Of a stretch of DNA of 64,000 nt, positions 8,804-18,510 are shown piece after piece. The notes beneath the pieces are model-generated. The model searched no databases. It was not told where the DNA came from and was given only the letters and a program-made list of their open reading frames with translations. Source of the stretch: Stenotrophomonas sp. 704A1 (GTDB lineage: Bacteria; Pseudomonadota; Gammaproteobacteria; Xanthomonadales; Xanthomonadaceae). Numbering within the stretch: the stretch's first letter is position 1; each line of letters begins with the position of its first letter. The position numbers and the translations under genes were made by a program. The DNA is taken from NCBI RefSeq assembly GCF_030549525.1, contig NZ_CP130831.1, forward strand, positions 323,501 through 387,500, given 5' to 3'.

Positions 8804-9709
8804 ATGTCGGCTCCCCCTGTTCCGTCTACGGCTGCCCCCCGGGGTGGCCTTGTCGCGCTGGCACTGCTGCTGGTCTATGTGGTCTGGGGCTCGACCTACC
8901 TGGGCATCGCCAAGGCCCTGCATGGCGGTGCACTGCCGCTGACGATGGTCTCCGGCAGCCGCTTCATCATTGCGGGCGGCCTGATGTTCCTGGCCCTGCG
9001 CCTGTTCTGGAAGATGCCGAACCCGAGCCTGCGGCAGTGGCGCAACCTGGTCATCATGGGCGTGACCATGCTGGTGCTGGGCAACGGCATGGTGGTGCTG
9101 GCCGAGCGCGAGGTGTCCTCGGGCCTGGCCGCCACCGCGGTGGCCTCGGTGCCGCTGTGGATGGCGCTGTTCTCCGCGCTGCGCGGCCAGCACGCCAGCA
9201 GGGGGGAATGGCTGGGCATCGCCGTCGGCTTCGTCGGCGTGGTCTGGCTCAATGCCGGCAGCAGTCTGACCGCCTCACCCACCGGGCTGGTGCTGCTGCT
9301 GATCGCACCGGTCGGCTGGGCATTCGGCTCGGTGTGGGCGCGCGGCCTGGATCTGCCGGGTCCGTTCATGACCGCTGCGGGACAGATGATCTGCGGCGGT
9401 GTGCTGCTGGTGCTGATCGGCCTGGCGGTGGGCGAGCGTCCGACCACCCTGCCCGACACCGGTGGCCTGCTGGCGATGGCCTATCTGTGCGTGTTCGGCT
9501 CCATCGTGGCGTTTACCGCCTACGTCTGGCTGCTGCAGAACGTGCGGCCGGCGCTGGCGGGCAGCTACGCCTACGTCAACCCGGTGATTGCGGTCCTGCT
9601 GGGCGCTGGATTGAATGGCGAACGCTTCGGTTGGCGGGACTTCCTGGCCATGGCGGTGATACTTCTGGGTGTGGTGGTGCTGACGATGGCGAGGACACGC
9701 AAGCGATGA
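8804..9709 (+). CDS. EamA-family exporter, YedA-like
   Basis: A 301-residue drug/metabolite transporter with ten predicted membrane helices in two EamA repeats. The first repeat begins LLLVYVVWGSTYLGIAKAL and the second APVGWAFGSVWARG; the C-terminal half ends AYVNPVIAVLLGAGLNGE, the typical EamA signature. The best match is the YedA type, whose substrate is unknown. Its TGA overlaps the ATG of rarD (ATGA), so the two are translationally coupled and encode two related 10-helix transporters in one operon. Confidence 0.85.
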   Translation: MSAPPVPSTAAPRGGLVALALLLVYVVWGSTYLGIAKALHGGALPLTMVSGSRFIIAGGLMFLALRLFWKMPNPSLRQWRNLVIMGVTMLVLGNGMVVLAEREVSSGLAATAVASVPLWMALFSALRGQHASRGEWLGIAVGFVGVVWLNAGSSLTASPTGLVLLLIAPVGWAFGSVWARGLDLPGPFMTAAGQMICGGVLLVLIGLAVGERPTTLPDTGGLLAMAYLCVFGSIVAFTAYVWLLQNVRPALAGSYAYVNPVIAVLLGAGLNGERFGWRDFLAMAVILLGVVVLTMARTRKR

Positions 9710-10605
9710 GCATGGACGAGAAGGAACAACGCCGGGGGCTGCTGGTCACGGCCTCCACCTTCGTGCTGTGGGGGCTGGTGCCGGTGTACTGGCACCTGCT
9801 CAACGAGGTGCCCTCGTTCCAGATCATCGCCCACCGCATCATCTGGAGTGCGGTGCTGGTGGTGGGCTGGCTGCTGCTCAGTTCGCGCCTGGGCTGGTGG
9901 CAGAAGATCGCCGCGCAGCCGCGCGCGCTGCCGATCCTGCTGCTGTCGAGCCTGACCATCGCCTTCAACTGGGGCCTGTACATCTGGGCGGTGAACGCCG
10001 GGCATGTGATCGAGACCAGCCTGGGCTACTTCATCAATCCGCTGGTGAACGTGCTGCTGGGCGTACTGGTACTGAAGGAGCGCCTGCGCCGTGTGCAATG
10101 GCTGGCCGTGGCGATCGCGGCGGTAGGCGTGGCCTGGCTGACCATCGACGCCGGCACACCGCCGTGGATCGCCCTCGGGCTGGCCTGTTCGTTCGGCCTG
10201 TATGGCCTGCTGCGCAAGCTGGTGTCGGTCGATCCGGTGGCCGGGCTGGGCGTGGAAAGCCTGTACCTGTTCCTGCCGGCGCTGGGCTTCGCGCTGTGGT
10301 CGGAGAACGGGCATGGCGGTGGCTTCTTCGGCGGCTGGGGCTGGGGCAACGATCTGCTGCTGATCTTTGGCGGCGTGATCACTGCGGTGCCGCTGATCGG
10401 CTTCGCCTACGGGGTGAAACGCATCCCGCTGTCGCTGGTCGGCATCCTGCAGTACATCGCGCCGAGCCTGCAGCTGCTGCTGGGCGTGTTCTTCTTCCAC
10501 GAGGCATTCGACATCGGCAAGGCGATCGGCTTTGCCGCGATCTGGGCCGGGCTGGTGCTGTTTGTCGGTGACAATGTGCGCGCGATGCGTGCCGGCAAGC
10601 GCTAG
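9706..10605 (+). CDS. rarD: EamA-family transporter RarD
   Basis: A 299-residue inner-membrane protein of the RarD subfamily of the drug/metabolite transporters. Typical RarD segments are FVLWGLVPVYWHLLNEVPSFQIIAHRI, NWGLYIWAVNAGHVIETSLGYFINPLVN and GILQYIAPSLQLLLGVFFFHE (the last near residue 245). Family members are linked to chloramphenicol resistance or amino-acid export, without firm substrate data. It starts inside the upstream exporter gene by an ATGA overlap; a second in-frame ATG at 9712 is possible. A strong inverted repeat follows before the convergent TonB receptor gene. Confidence 0.88.
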   Translation: MSMDEKEQRRGLLVTASTFVLWGLVPVYWHLLNEVPSFQIIAHRIIWSAVLVVGWLLLSSRLGWWQKIAAQPRALPILLLSSLTIAFNWGLYIWAVNAGHVIETSLGYFINPLVNVLLGVLVLKERLRRVQWLAVAIAAVGVAWLTIDAGTPPWIALGLACSFGLYGLLRKLVSVDPVAGLGVESLYLFLPALGFALWSENGHGGGFFGGWGWGNDLLLIFGGVITAVPLIGFAYGVKRIPLSLVGILQYIAPSLQLLLGVFFFHEAFDIGKAIGFAAIWAGLVLFVGDNVRAMRAGKR

Positions 10606-10652
10606 CGCCAGGCCATCCCGGCGGCCGCACGGCGCGGCCGGCAGCCACCGTG

Positions 10653-10686
10653 CAAAAAAGAACGGCGCCCCAAGGGGCGCCGTTCT
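10653..10686 (-). terminator. terminator of the TonB receptor gene (bidirectional stem)
   Basis: AGAACGGCGCCCC and GGGGCGCCGTTCT pair perfectly around AA. Read on the minus strand, the stem is followed by a run of six T residues, so it ends the receptor transcript. It can also slow plus-strand transcription from rarD, although the T-run there is poor. Confidence 0.9.
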
Positions 10687-10740
10687 GCTTCCATCCACGG
10701 CCAGGAGAGAGTTGGCCGTGACGGGAACGCGGTTGCAGGC

Positions 10741-13599
10741 TTAGAAGCGCTGCTGGTACTTCATGTACATGAAGCGGCCGATGTCGAAGCCACCGTAGTA
10801 GGTGAAGCTGCTGTTGGGCTGGCTGTACATGATCGGACCCTGGTGGTCGAACACGTTGTTCAGGCCCAGCGACACGGTGCCATCCCACGGCAGGCTGTAA
10901 CGCACCTGCAGGTCGTGGAAGGTGTTGGACCCCACCTTGCGGCTCGGCTGTGCATCGGTATACGGCGAAGCGAAGTCCGGCATGTTGCAGTCCGGGCCGC
11001 CGTCCAGATCGTACGAGCAGGCTTCCTTCATGCCCGAGTAGTAACGCGCGGTCCAGCCGATGCCCAGGTTGCCGTACTGCCAGTCCAGGTTGACCGTCGA
11101 ACGCACGCGGAAGTCACCGGCCCAGCCCACGCGCTGTTCCACCGGGGTGGTGGCGGCGCTGTCGTTGCGCTGCTCCAGGTAGTCGGTGTAGGTGGTGTTC
11201 CAGTTGATGGCGAACTTGCCGTACGCGGTTTCCGGCAGGCGGTAGCGCACGCCGATGTCATAGCCGGCGGTTTCGCGGTAGCCGGCATTGACCAGCGAGC
11301 GATCCAGCGCGGTGACCTGGCCACGGGTGGCCGCAGCGGTGGAACGGGTGAAGCGACCGCATGCCGAATCCACGCCCTGCACGTAGCACTGGTTGAGGAT
11401 GTCGGTGGCCGATTCGCCGACGATGGCGTTGTCGATGCGGATCTTCCACCAGTCCAGGCTGACGTCCAGGCCCTGCACGAAGTCCGGGCTGTAGACCAGG
11501 CCGACGGTCCAGGTCTTGGCGGTTTCCGGCTTCAGTTCCGGGTTGGAGCCGGAGTTGAAATCGGAGGTGGCCTGCTGGCCCGGGCGGTTGGCAAGGTTGC
11601 CGTCCGCACCGGTCTGCTGACGGAAGTTGGCGGGCACGTTCAGCGCCTGGCAGCGTGCTGCCACGGTCGCGCTGCTGGCGGCGATGCCGAACTTCGTGTC
11701 GCACGGATCGGTGAACGAATCGCGGCTGGACACCGCGCCACCGTACAGATCGTCCACGGTCGGTGCACGGAAGCCGGTGCCGTAGGTGGCGCGCACCAGC
11801 AGGCTGTCGATCGGCTTCCACTTCAAGCCGAACTTGCTGTTGGTGGTCGAACCGAAGGTGTTGTAGTCGGTGTAGCGACCGGCCAGGTCCAGCGACAGCT
11901 CGCGGGCGAACGGCAGATCGGCCAGCAGCGGCACCTGCATTTCCAGGTAGACCTCGTTGAGCGAGTAATCGCCGCGGGTCGGCTGGCCGGTGGTGCCGGC
12001 GATCTGGCCCTTCTGCACCATCAGGTCCGGCGTGTAGCTGGCTTCTTCACTGCGGTGCTCGAAGCCCATCGCGCCCATGATGTCGCCGGCCGGCAGGGTG
12101 AACAGCGAGCCGGAGATGTTGGCGCTGGCCACCTTGGTGGTGCTGCGCATGCGGTCGACGAAGCGCGTGAACAGGTAGTCCTGCACGTCCTGGTTGCTCA
12201 GCGAGCCCGGGCCGGTGTAGCCCATCGGGGCTGCCGGATTCCACGGCACGCAACCGGCGATCACCGCACCCGGTGCGCCGCAGCGGGCCACATTGCCGTC
12301 CATGAAGGACGGGCCGACGGCCAGGTTGACGTGCGGCTGGTACATGCTGCCGGTGCCGACGCGCTCGCCTTCGTTGCGGTTGTACATGTAGCTGACGTTC
12401 CAGTCCCAGTAACGCGAACCGGTTTCGAAGCTGCCTTCCAGGCCGAGGCTGGCACGCTTGGTTTCCAGCGTGTTCTCGGTGCCGCGCGGCAGTTCTTCGC
12501 TGCGGTGCGAGAACAGCACGTCCTGGCCCCACTTGTTGAACGTGCTGTCCTTGGACAGCGCAGCGCGGGTGCCATTGCGCGCCTGCGCGGCAGAGACCGA
12601 GTACGGGTAGCCGGCCAGGTGCTTGGTCGATTCGCGCTTGCTGTACAGCGCGTCGGCAACAATGCGCAGGTTGTCGGTGATCGAGAAGCCACCGTTGGCG
12701 AACACCGAGGTGCGCTCCAGGCCGCTCAACAGGCTCATGTTGGTCTTGGCGTTGGCACCATCGGCCGGGTCCGGCGTATGGAAGTTGCCGGCCTGGCTCG
12801 GATCACCGCCCGGACCCACGGTCAGCGGCTTGCCACCGACGGTCACGGTGCCCCACTGGGTGGTCTGGCTCAGCGCATCGACATCGTCGGCGTGGCGCGG
12901 GCCGCCCGGGTAACGGCTGAACTCACGCGCATCGCCCAGGATCTCGTCTTCCTTGGTGCGCTCGGCGCCGACGCTGAACCAGCCGCGGTCGAAGGTCTTG
13001 CCGAAGGTGGCGCTGTAGGAACGCTTCTGGCCGTCGCCTTCACCGTACTGGCCGACATAGACGCTGGCTTCGCCACCGTCGAAGTTCTTGCGGGTGATGA
13101 TGTTGACCACACCGGCGATGGCGTCCGAGCCGTACAGCGCCGAGGCGCCGTCGGTCAGCACTTCGACCCGTTCGACGATGGCCGAGGGAATCGATGCCAG
13201 ATCGGAGTAGCCGCCGGCGCTGACGCCCATGCGGCGGCCGTCGATAAGCACCAGGCTGCGTTCCGGACCGAGGTTGCGCAGGCTGACGTACATGCCGCCG
13301 AAGTCACGCGAGGAGCTCAGGGAGGAGGAGCGGCTCAGGCTCGGTGCGCCGGCGGCAGTGACGTCCTGCAGGATGTCGGCAACGTTGACGTAGCCCTTCT
13401 TCTCGATCTCGGCGCGGTTGAGTGCCACCACCGGCTGCGCGGTCTCGACACTGGCCTGGCGGATGCGCGAGCCGGTGATTTCGATGCGGTCGAGGTTGGT
13501 GGGGGTATCACCGGCTTCCTGGGCGAAAGCGGGCGTGGTGCAGCTGGCGGCCAGCGCGATGACGATCGCGTTGCGCAGCGGTGTGGTCTTCAGGGACAT
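10741..13599 (-). CDS. TonB-dependent outer-membrane receptor
   Basis: A 952-residue active transporter. A signal peptide (to about PAFA in SCTTPAFAQE) is followed by a possible TonB-box region around NLDRIEITGSRI. The plug domain spans about residues 45-170, with VNVADILQDV, LVLIDGRRMGV and LTDGASALYGSDAIAGVVNIITR. The C-terminal beta-barrel ends in the expected aromatic residue (KYQQRF). The long loops and the SRSSSLSSSRDFGG plug loop resemble receptors for carbohydrates or peptides more than siderophores; no Fur-like site is evident. The substrate is unknown. The start MSLKTT is chosen because it begins the signal peptide; an upstream in-frame ATG at 13668 would add 23 residues before it. 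Confidence 0.9.
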   Translation of the reverse strand: MSLKTTPLRNAIVIALAASCTTPAFAQEAGDTPTNLDRIEITGSRIRQASVETAQPVVALNRAEIEKKGYVNVADILQDVTAAGAPSLSRSSSLSSSRDFGGMYVSLRNLGPERSLVLIDGRRMGVSAGGYSDLASIPSAIVERVEVLTDGASALYGSDAIAGVVNIITRKNFDGGEASVYVGQYGEGDGQKRSYSATFGKTFDRGWFSVGAERTKEDEILGDAREFSRYPGGPRHADDVDALSQTTQWGTVTVGGKPLTVGPGGDPSQAGNFHTPDPADGANAKTNMSLLSGLERTSVFANGGFSITDNLRIVADALYSKRESTKHLAGYPYSVSAAQARNGTRAALSKDSTFNKWGQDVLFSHRSEELPRGTENTLETKRASLGLEGSFETGSRYWDWNVSYMYNRNEGERVGTGSMYQPHVNLAVGPSFMDGNVARCGAPGAVIAGCVPWNPAAPMGYTGPGSLSNQDVQDYLFTRFVDRMRSTTKVASANISGSLFTLPAGDIMGAMGFEHRSEEASYTPDLMVQKGQIAGTTGQPTRGDYSLNEVYLEMQVPLLADLPFARELSLDLAGRYTDYNTFGSTTNSKFGLKWKPIDSLLVRATYGTGFRAPTVDDLYGGAVSSRDSFTDPCDTKFGIAASSATVAARCQALNVPANFRQQTGADGNLANRPGQQATSDFNSGSNPELKPETAKTWTVGLVYSPDFVQGLDVSLDWWKIRIDNAIVGESATDILNQCYVQGVDSACGRFTRSTAAATRGQVTALDRSLVNAGYRETAGYDIGVRYRLPETAYGKFAINWNTTYTDYLEQRNDSAATTPVEQRVGWAGDFRVRSTVNLDWQYGNLGIGWTARYYSGMKEACSYDLDGGPDCNMPDFASPYTDAQPSRKVGSNTFHDLQVRYSLPWDGTVSLGLNNVFDHQGPIMYSQPNSSFTYYGGFDIGRFMYMKYQQRF

Positions 13600-13957
13600 C
13601 CGTGAAATCTCGTGTTTCAGAAAAAAACATGCGCCCGTTCTGTGGGCGCGTGGGGTGCTGCAAACCAACGTGGGGCCGGGATTCTAGAGTGTTTTCATTC
13701 GAAACTGTTTATCCGCGCGCGCTGTAACGACGCGAAAATGAATCGCAACCAACAATCCACAGGTGGGCTGTGCGCGGCGTCACGCGCGCACAGCGCTGCA
13801 TGCACAGAGACACCGATAACGGCGCGGGTTGCGTAATCTGTAATGCGCGTGGTGCGCGGTCATTCATCGGCGCTGCGCACGGATGTCGTCCAAACAAAAG
13901 GGGACGGCGCTTTCGCTCCGTCCCCTGCACGCTGCCCAACTCATCCGTGCGCGGTGC
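13600..13957. promoter_or_regulatory. 358-base gap upstream of the TonB receptor
   Basis: No convincing gene lies here. The part next to the receptor (about 13610-13750) is AT-richer than its surroundings and contains, on the minus strand, TAGAAT as a possible -10 element. The part beyond 13890 holds the terminator of the permease gene. No Fur-box-like inverted repeat is evident. The region is long enough for an untranslated leader or small RNA, but nothing specific supports one. Confidence 0.4.
13896..13925 (-). terminator. Rho-independent terminator of the export operon
   Basis: GGGGACGG pairs with CCGTCCCC around a GCGAAAGC-type loop. On the minus strand the stem is followed by TTTTGTTTG. 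It closes the four-gene operon whose last gene ends at 13958. Confidence 0.88.
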
Positions 13958-15274
13958 TCAGGTTTCGCGCAGTGCCGTGGTGATCGGCAGGCGCGCCGCG
14001 CGCAGTGCGGGGAACAGGCCGCCCACCAGGCCGATGCCCAGCGCCCACTTCAGCCCGCTCCACAGTAGTTCCGGCGACACATGGAACTTGAACACCACCG
14101 CGCTGAAGTTGCTGCCGATGGTGGATACGCTGTAGCCGTTGAACAACAGCCACGCCACTGCGCAGCCGAGCAGGCCACCGAGCAGCGCCAGCAGCATGGT
14201 CTCCAGCATCACGGCGGTTACCACCGGCAGTCCACGGAAGCCGATCGCGCGCATGGTGGCGATCTCGCGTGCGCGCGTAGCCACCGCGGCGTACATGGTG
14301 TTGAGCGCACCGAACACCGCACCCACTGCCATGATCGTGCCGATCACCTTGCCGAGGATGTCGATCAGCTTGGTCAGCCCGCCGCCCTGCTTGCTGTAAT
14401 AGACGCGCGTGGTCTCCACATCCAGTTTCAGGCGTGGATCGGCCGCGACGGCGGCCTTGAACTGCTCGAAGCCCGCCTTGCCGTCAGTGCGGACGCTGAT
14501 CGACTGCCAGGCGCTGCGCTGGTAGGTGGTGGCCAGCGTATCGGCATCGGTCCACAGCTCCGAATCATGCGCATCGCCGGTGGCGAACACACCCACCACC
14601 GTCCAGGCCTGGTTGCCCAGGGTGAGGGTCTTGCCGACCTCCATGTCGCGGAACTGGCTCTTGGCGCCCTGACCGACCACGATCTCGCGCAGGCCGGCGG
14701 CGAACCTGCGGCCCTCGACGATCTTGACCTTGTCATGCACCGCCCACGCCTGCGGCCCGACGCCGCGGAACTGCGCATTGACGTCGGTGCCATCGGCCCT
14801 GGAGACCAGATTCACTACCTGCGACAGCTCCGGTGACAGCAGGGGGCGCCCTTCCGCATCGCGGCTGATGCCGGGCAGGGTGGACAACGTCGGCACCTGC
14901 TCGCGGGTGATGACCGAGTTGGTCTCGGCCTGCGAGCCGCCGCGCAGCACGATCGCGGTGGTGTCATCGCCGGTGTTGTTGAGCGTGGCCTGGAAGCCTT
15001 CGCCCATCGCCAGCATCGCCACCAGCACGCCGACCACGCCGGCGATGCCGACCACGATCACCGAGGATGCCCCCCAGCGCTGTGGCAGGCTGGCGATCCC
15101 GATGCGGGTAGCGGCCAGTGCCAGCCGTCCGCTGCGCGTCAACAGCAGCCACAGCGCGACCAGCACCGCGATGGCCAGCACGCCGATCCAGGGCAGGCCG
15201 ATCCACACCGCCAGGCCCAGTGCCAGCAGCACCACGGTCAGCGCATTGCCGAACCACTTCTTGAGCTTGTTCAT
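13958..15274 (-). CDS. ABC exporter permease, MacB/FtsX type (second copy)
   Basis: A 438-residue inner-membrane protein of the MacB-type ABC superfamily. It has an N-terminal helical pair (residues about 8-45), then a further membrane segment (SVIVVGIAGVVGVLVAMLAM), a large periplasmic domain (about 90-300) and a C-terminal FtsX domain with three helices (VIGTIMAVGAVFGALNTMYA onward). It is the last gene of the adaptor-ATPase-permease-permease operon, 13 bases after its partner permease. The two permeases probably form a heterodimer powered by the shared ATPase. A LolC/E-type role is less likely because a periplasmic adaptor is encoded in the operon. Confidence 0.85.
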   Translation of the reverse strand: MNKLKKWFGNALTVVLLALGLAVWIGLPWIGVLAIAVLVALWLLLTRSGRLALAATRIGIASLPQRWGASSVIVVGIAGVVGVLVAMLAMGEGFQATLNNTGDDTTAIVLRGGSQAETNSVITREQVPTLSTLPGISRDAEGRPLLSPELSQVVNLVSRADGTDVNAQFRGVGPQAWAVHDKVKIVEGRRFAAGLREIVVGQGAKSQFRDMEVGKTLTLGNQAWTVVGVFATGDAHDSELWTDADTLATTYQRSAWQSISVRTDGKAGFEQFKAAVAADPRLKLDVETTRVYYSKQGGGLTKLIDILGKVIGTIMAVGAVFGALNTMYAAVATRAREIATMRAIGFRGLPVVTAVMLETMLLALLGGLLGCAVAWLLFNGYSVSTIGSNFSAVVFKFHVSPELLWSGLKWALGIGLVGGLFPALRAARLPITTALRET

Positions 15275-15287
15275 GTCGGTGTCCTTC

Positions 15288-16445
15288 TCAGCGGCCGGCG
15301 AGGGCGTCGACGATCTTCAGGCGCTTGGCACGCAGCGCCGGCAGCAGGCCGACGACAATGCCGATCACCACGATCAGTGCAATGCCCACCAGCCAGGTCG
15401 GCGTGGGTACGTGCGGCGGCAGCATGCCCATGCTCTTGGGACTGATGGCCGGCAGGATCAGCGCGGCCAGGCCCATGCCGATCAGGCCACCCAGGCCGAT
15501 CAGCAGCACCGATTCCACCATCACCAGGGTCAGCACGGTGCTGTCCTTGAAGCCCAGCGTCTTCAGCGTGGCCAGCTCGGGCACGCGCTCGCGCACCGCC
15601 TGGGCCATGGTGTTGCCGGTCAGCAGCAGCAGGGTGAAGAACACCGCGCCCATGATCGAGGTGACGATCATGCCGATGTCCGCGAACTGCTTGACGAAGG
15701 CCTGCTGGAACGCCGACTCGGTCTGGGTCTTGGTCTCGTGGTCGGAGTTGGCCGAGATCGCATCGATGGCCTGCGCCACCCGCGAGGACTGGTCCGGGTT
15801 GTCCAGCGTGACCGTGTACCAGCTCACCTGGTTCTTGATGTAGTCGTTGGATTCATCGAAGTACTTCCAGTTCATCATCAACTGGCGCTCTTCGTTGGCG
15901 GCCAGGGCGCGGTCCTTGGAGCGGTAGATGCCCTTCAGCTCCAGCGGCCAGTCGTTGCTGCCACCACGCGGGAAGATCGTCGCCTGCATCGGGATGGTGT
16001 CGCCGATCTTCCAGCCGAACTGCTTGGCCAGCGTTTCACCGACGATGGCGCCGGTGCGGGTCTGCTTCCAGTCTTCCAGCTGCGCCGGATCGATCTGCAG
16101 TTCGCGGTAGACATCGAAGTAGTTGGGCGAGACCGAGAAATTCGGGAAGAAGTTCTTCGGGTCCTGGTAGATGCCGCCGAACCACATGCCGTAGGCCACG
16201 TCGCGCACGCCGGCCACCTGGCGCACCTGGGCTTCCAGGCGGATCGGCAGCGACTGGGTGATCGACAGCCGCGACGCCACCACCAGCCGGTTGGCGCCTT
16301 CCACGCTGCCGCCGGAGGAGAACGCCACCCGTACCGAGTCGAGCATGCCGAACAACAGGAATGCGGCAACCACCGACAGCAGGGTCAGCAGCGTGCGGGT
16401 GCGGCTGCGGAACAGCTGCGCCCAGACCAACGAGAAATATTTCAT
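15288..16445 (-). CDS. ABC exporter permease, MacB/FtsX type (first copy)
   Basis: A 385-residue permease with one N-terminal helix (TLLTLLSVVAAFLLFGML), a periplasmic MacB-type domain rich in aromatic residues (about residues 45-255), and three C-terminal helices in an FtsX domain ending LPALRAKRLKIVDALAGR. The start MKYFSLVWAQLFRSR is chosen from the family pattern and lies 14 bases after the ATPase gene. It is the partner of the permease that follows. Its sequence is clearly distinct from that partner, so this is a heterodimeric exporter, not a recent duplication. Confidence 0.86.
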   Translation of the reverse strand: MKYFSLVWAQLFRSRTRTLLTLLSVVAAFLLFGMLDSVRVAFSSGGSVEGANRLVVASRLSITQSLPIRLEAQVRQVAGVRDVAYGMWFGGIYQDPKNFFPNFSVSPNYFDVYRELQIDPAQLEDWKQTRTGAIVGETLAKQFGWKIGDTIPMQATIFPRGGSNDWPLELKGIYRSKDRALAANEERQLMMNWKYFDESNDYIKNQVSWYTVTLDNPDQSSRVAQAIDAISANSDHETKTQTESAFQQAFVKQFADIGMIVTSIMGAVFFTLLLLTGNTMAQAVRERVPELATLKTLGFKDSTVLTLVMVESVLLIGLGGLIGMGLAALILPAISPKSMGMLPPHVPTPTWLVGIALIVVIGIVVGLLPALRAKRLKIVDALAGR

Positions 16446-16459
16446 CGCCGTGGCCTCCG

Positions 16460-17149
16460 TCAGTGGGCCAGCGGCGCGTCGGCCAGCTCGCCCTTGTCCA
16501 GGTGCACCGTATGGGTCGCGTACTCGGCCGCCTTGGGATCGTGGGTGACCATGATGATGGTCTTGCCGTGCTCGCGGTTGAGCTGCTGCAGCAGGCCCAG
16601 GATCTCTTCGGCCGACTGCCGGTCGAGATCGCCGGTGGGTTCGTCGCAGATCAGGAAGGTCGGATCGGACACGATCGCACGGGCGATGGCTACGCGCTGC
16701 TGCTGGCCGCCGGACAGTTCGTTGGGGCGGTGGCTGCGGCGATCGGCCAGGCCGACCAGGGTCAGCGCGATCTCGGCGTTGCGCTTGCGCTGCGCGGCAC
16801 TGAGGTGGGTCAGCAGCAGCGGCAGTTCGACGTTCTTCTGCGCGGTCAGCATCGGCATCAGGTTGTAGAACTGGAACACGAAGCCGACATGGTGGCTGCG
16901 CCAGGTGGACAGCTGGCCACCGCTCATCTGGTCGATGCGCTCGCCTTCGATGCTGATCTCGCCGCCGCTGGGGTTGTCCAGGCCGCCGATCAGGTTGAGC
17001 AGGGTGGTCTTGCCCGATCCGGACGGGCCCATCAGCGCGACGAAGTCGCCGCTGGCGATGTCCAGGTCGATGCCGTGCAGCACCTGCACTTTCTCGGGGC
17101 CACGCTGGTAGGTCTTGGTGATGTTGCGCAGTGAAACCAGGGTCGACAT
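16460..17149 (-). CDS. ABC exporter ATP-binding protein, MacB/LolD type
   Basis: A 229-residue cytoplasmic ATPase. All nucleotide-binding elements are intact: Walker A GPSGSGKT near residues 40-47, the Q-loop in VFQFYNLMP, the signature LSGGQQQRVAIARA near 145, Walker B FLICDEPTGDLD, and the H-loop in MVTHDP. The MacB/LolD branch is indicated by GDLD and the short LLNLIGGLD segment. It sits second in the operon between the adaptor and the two permeases and energises them. Confidence 0.93.
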   Translation of the reverse strand: MSTLVSLRNITKTYQRGPEKVQVLHGIDLDIASGDFVALMGPSGSGKTTLLNLIGGLDNPSGGEISIEGERIDQMSGGQLSTWRSHHVGFVFQFYNLMPMLTAQKNVELPLLLTHLSAAQRKRNAEIALTLVGLADRRSHRPNELSGGQQQRVAIARAIVSDPTFLICDEPTGDLDRQSAEEILGLLQQLNREHGKTIIMVTHDPKAAEYATHTVHLDKGELADAPLAH

Positions 17150-17250
17150 GGGTGGTTCTCCACGAAAGGCAGGAAACGGGATGTCGCGCCGGCCGGCAGC
17201 CGGGCGTGCGTCGAGCGGTACTGCCGGCGGCGCCCGCGGGCGCCAGCCTG

Positions 17251-18510
17251 TTACTGCGCTTGTTTCTGCTGCACCTTGGCGCCATCGCGCAGGCTGTCCG
17301 GCGGATTGACCACCACCAGCTCGCCCGCGCTCACGCCCTTCAGGATCTGGCGGTCCTTGCCCATCGCCTGGCCAGCCTCGACCGTGCGCTGCTGCACGCG
17401 GGCGTCGTCACCCAGCACGAACGCCACCGATGCCGTCCCGCGCTGCACCACTGCGGCGGCCGGCACGCGCACGCCCTGTGGCCGGGCCGCCGCCTGCGGC
17501 GGCGCCTGCTCCAGGAAGCTGACCCGCACGCCCATTTCCGGCACGATGCGCGGGTCCTTCACCTTCAGCGCCACGCGCACCTTCACCGTGGCCTTGCCGC
17601 GATCGGCGGTGGGAATGATGGCGATCACCTCGGCCGGAATCTTCCACTCCGGGTAGGCGTTGAGCGTGGCCTCCACCGGCATCTTCGGCTGCACGCGGCC
17701 AATGAAGGCCTCGCCGACCTCGACTTCGATCTCCAGCGATTCCATGTCGACGATGGTGCCGATGCCGGTCCGGGTGAAGCCACCGCCGGCCGACAGCGGC
17801 GACACGATTTCGCCAGGCTGGGCGGCCTTGGCGGTGACCACGCCAGAGAACGGCGCACGTACGATGTTGTTGTCCACACCCAGGTCGGCGATGGCCAGCT
17901 GATCGTTGGCGACCCGGACATTGCGTTGTGCGGTTTCCAGCTGCGCGCGCAGGCTGTCGCGCTGCGCAACGGCCTGGTCGTATTGCGAACGAGAGACCAG
18001 CTGCTGGCCGACCAGCGCCTGCAGGCGGCTGGCCTCGGCGCTGGCCTGCTTCTGCTGGGCGTCAAGGCCGGCGACCTGGCTGCGCGCGGCCTGCAGCTGC
18101 GAGGCATACAGGCTGCGCTGCGCATCGGCATCGATCGGATCCAGCGTGGCCATGACCTGGCCCTGTTCGACCCGCATGCCTTCCTCGATCATCACTTCGC
18201 GCACCTTGCCGGTGATCTTGGCCGAGACCGTGGCCATGCGCCGGGCGACCACATAACCGCTGGCGTCGAGCACCGAACTGCTGGCGTTGCCCTGCTGTAT
18301 GGCCACCGCCGGCGCGGTCTCCACCTCGACCGCCGGCGCGCGGCCGAACAGGGCGAACGCGCCACCTGCCAGCAGCAGCACGATCACCGCCACCACGATC
18401 CACAGCCAACGACGTCCGCCGCCGCCACTGCCGCCGGGGGCAGGCGAGGGCGACTTGCGGTCGATACGGAGTTCCTTCAACAGCTCGGCAGAAGCGTTCA
18501 TTCGTTCCAT
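17251..18510 (-). CDS. HlyD/MacA-like periplasmic adaptor
   Basis: A roughly 419-residue membrane-fusion protein. After a cytoplasmic N-terminus there is one membrane helix (WLWIVVAVIVLLLAGGAFALFG), then the beta-barrel/lipoyl parts (YVVARRMATVSAKITGKV), a coiled-coil hairpin rich in Ala/Gln near residues 150-220, and barrel and membrane-proximal domains. It links the inner-membrane ABC exporter to an outer-membrane channel; no TolC-like gene lies in the operon. It is the first gene, with 101 bases before the ATPase. Starts at 18510 (MERMNAS) and 18501 (MNAS) are both possible; GGA before the second is the only ribosome-site hint. Confidence 0.87.
   Translation of the reverse strand: MERMNASAELLKELRIDRKSPSPAPGGSGGGGRRWLWIVVAVIVLLLAGGAFALFGRAPAVEVETAPAVAIQQGNASSSVLDASGYVVARRMATVSAKITGKVREVMIEEGMRVEQGQVMATLDPIDADAQRSLYASQLQAARSQVAGLDAQQKQASAEASRLQALVGQQLVSRSQYDQAVAQRDSLRAQLETAQRNVRVANDQLAIADLGVDNNIVRAPFSGVVTAKAAQPGEIVSPLSAGGGFTRTGIGTIVDMESLEIEVEVGEAFIGRVQPKMPVEATLNAYPEWKIPAEVIAIIPTADRGKATVKVRVALKVKDPRIVPEMGVRVSFLEQAPPQAAARPQGVRVPAAAVVQRGTASVAFVLGDDARVQQRTVEAGQAMGKDRQILKGVSAGELVVVNPPDSLRDGAKVQQKQAQ

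Noticed and set aside
10843..13605. A 920-codon plus-strand frame opposite the TonB receptor
   Set aside because: The sequence is low-complexity Val/Ala/Arg/Gly/His without motifs, and the minus strand encodes a complete receptor with signal, plug and barrel.
13600..13957. Small RNA or Fur-box regulated leader for the TonB receptor
   Set aside because: No Fur-like inverted repeat, and the only strong hairpin in the gap is the terminator of the opposite operon.
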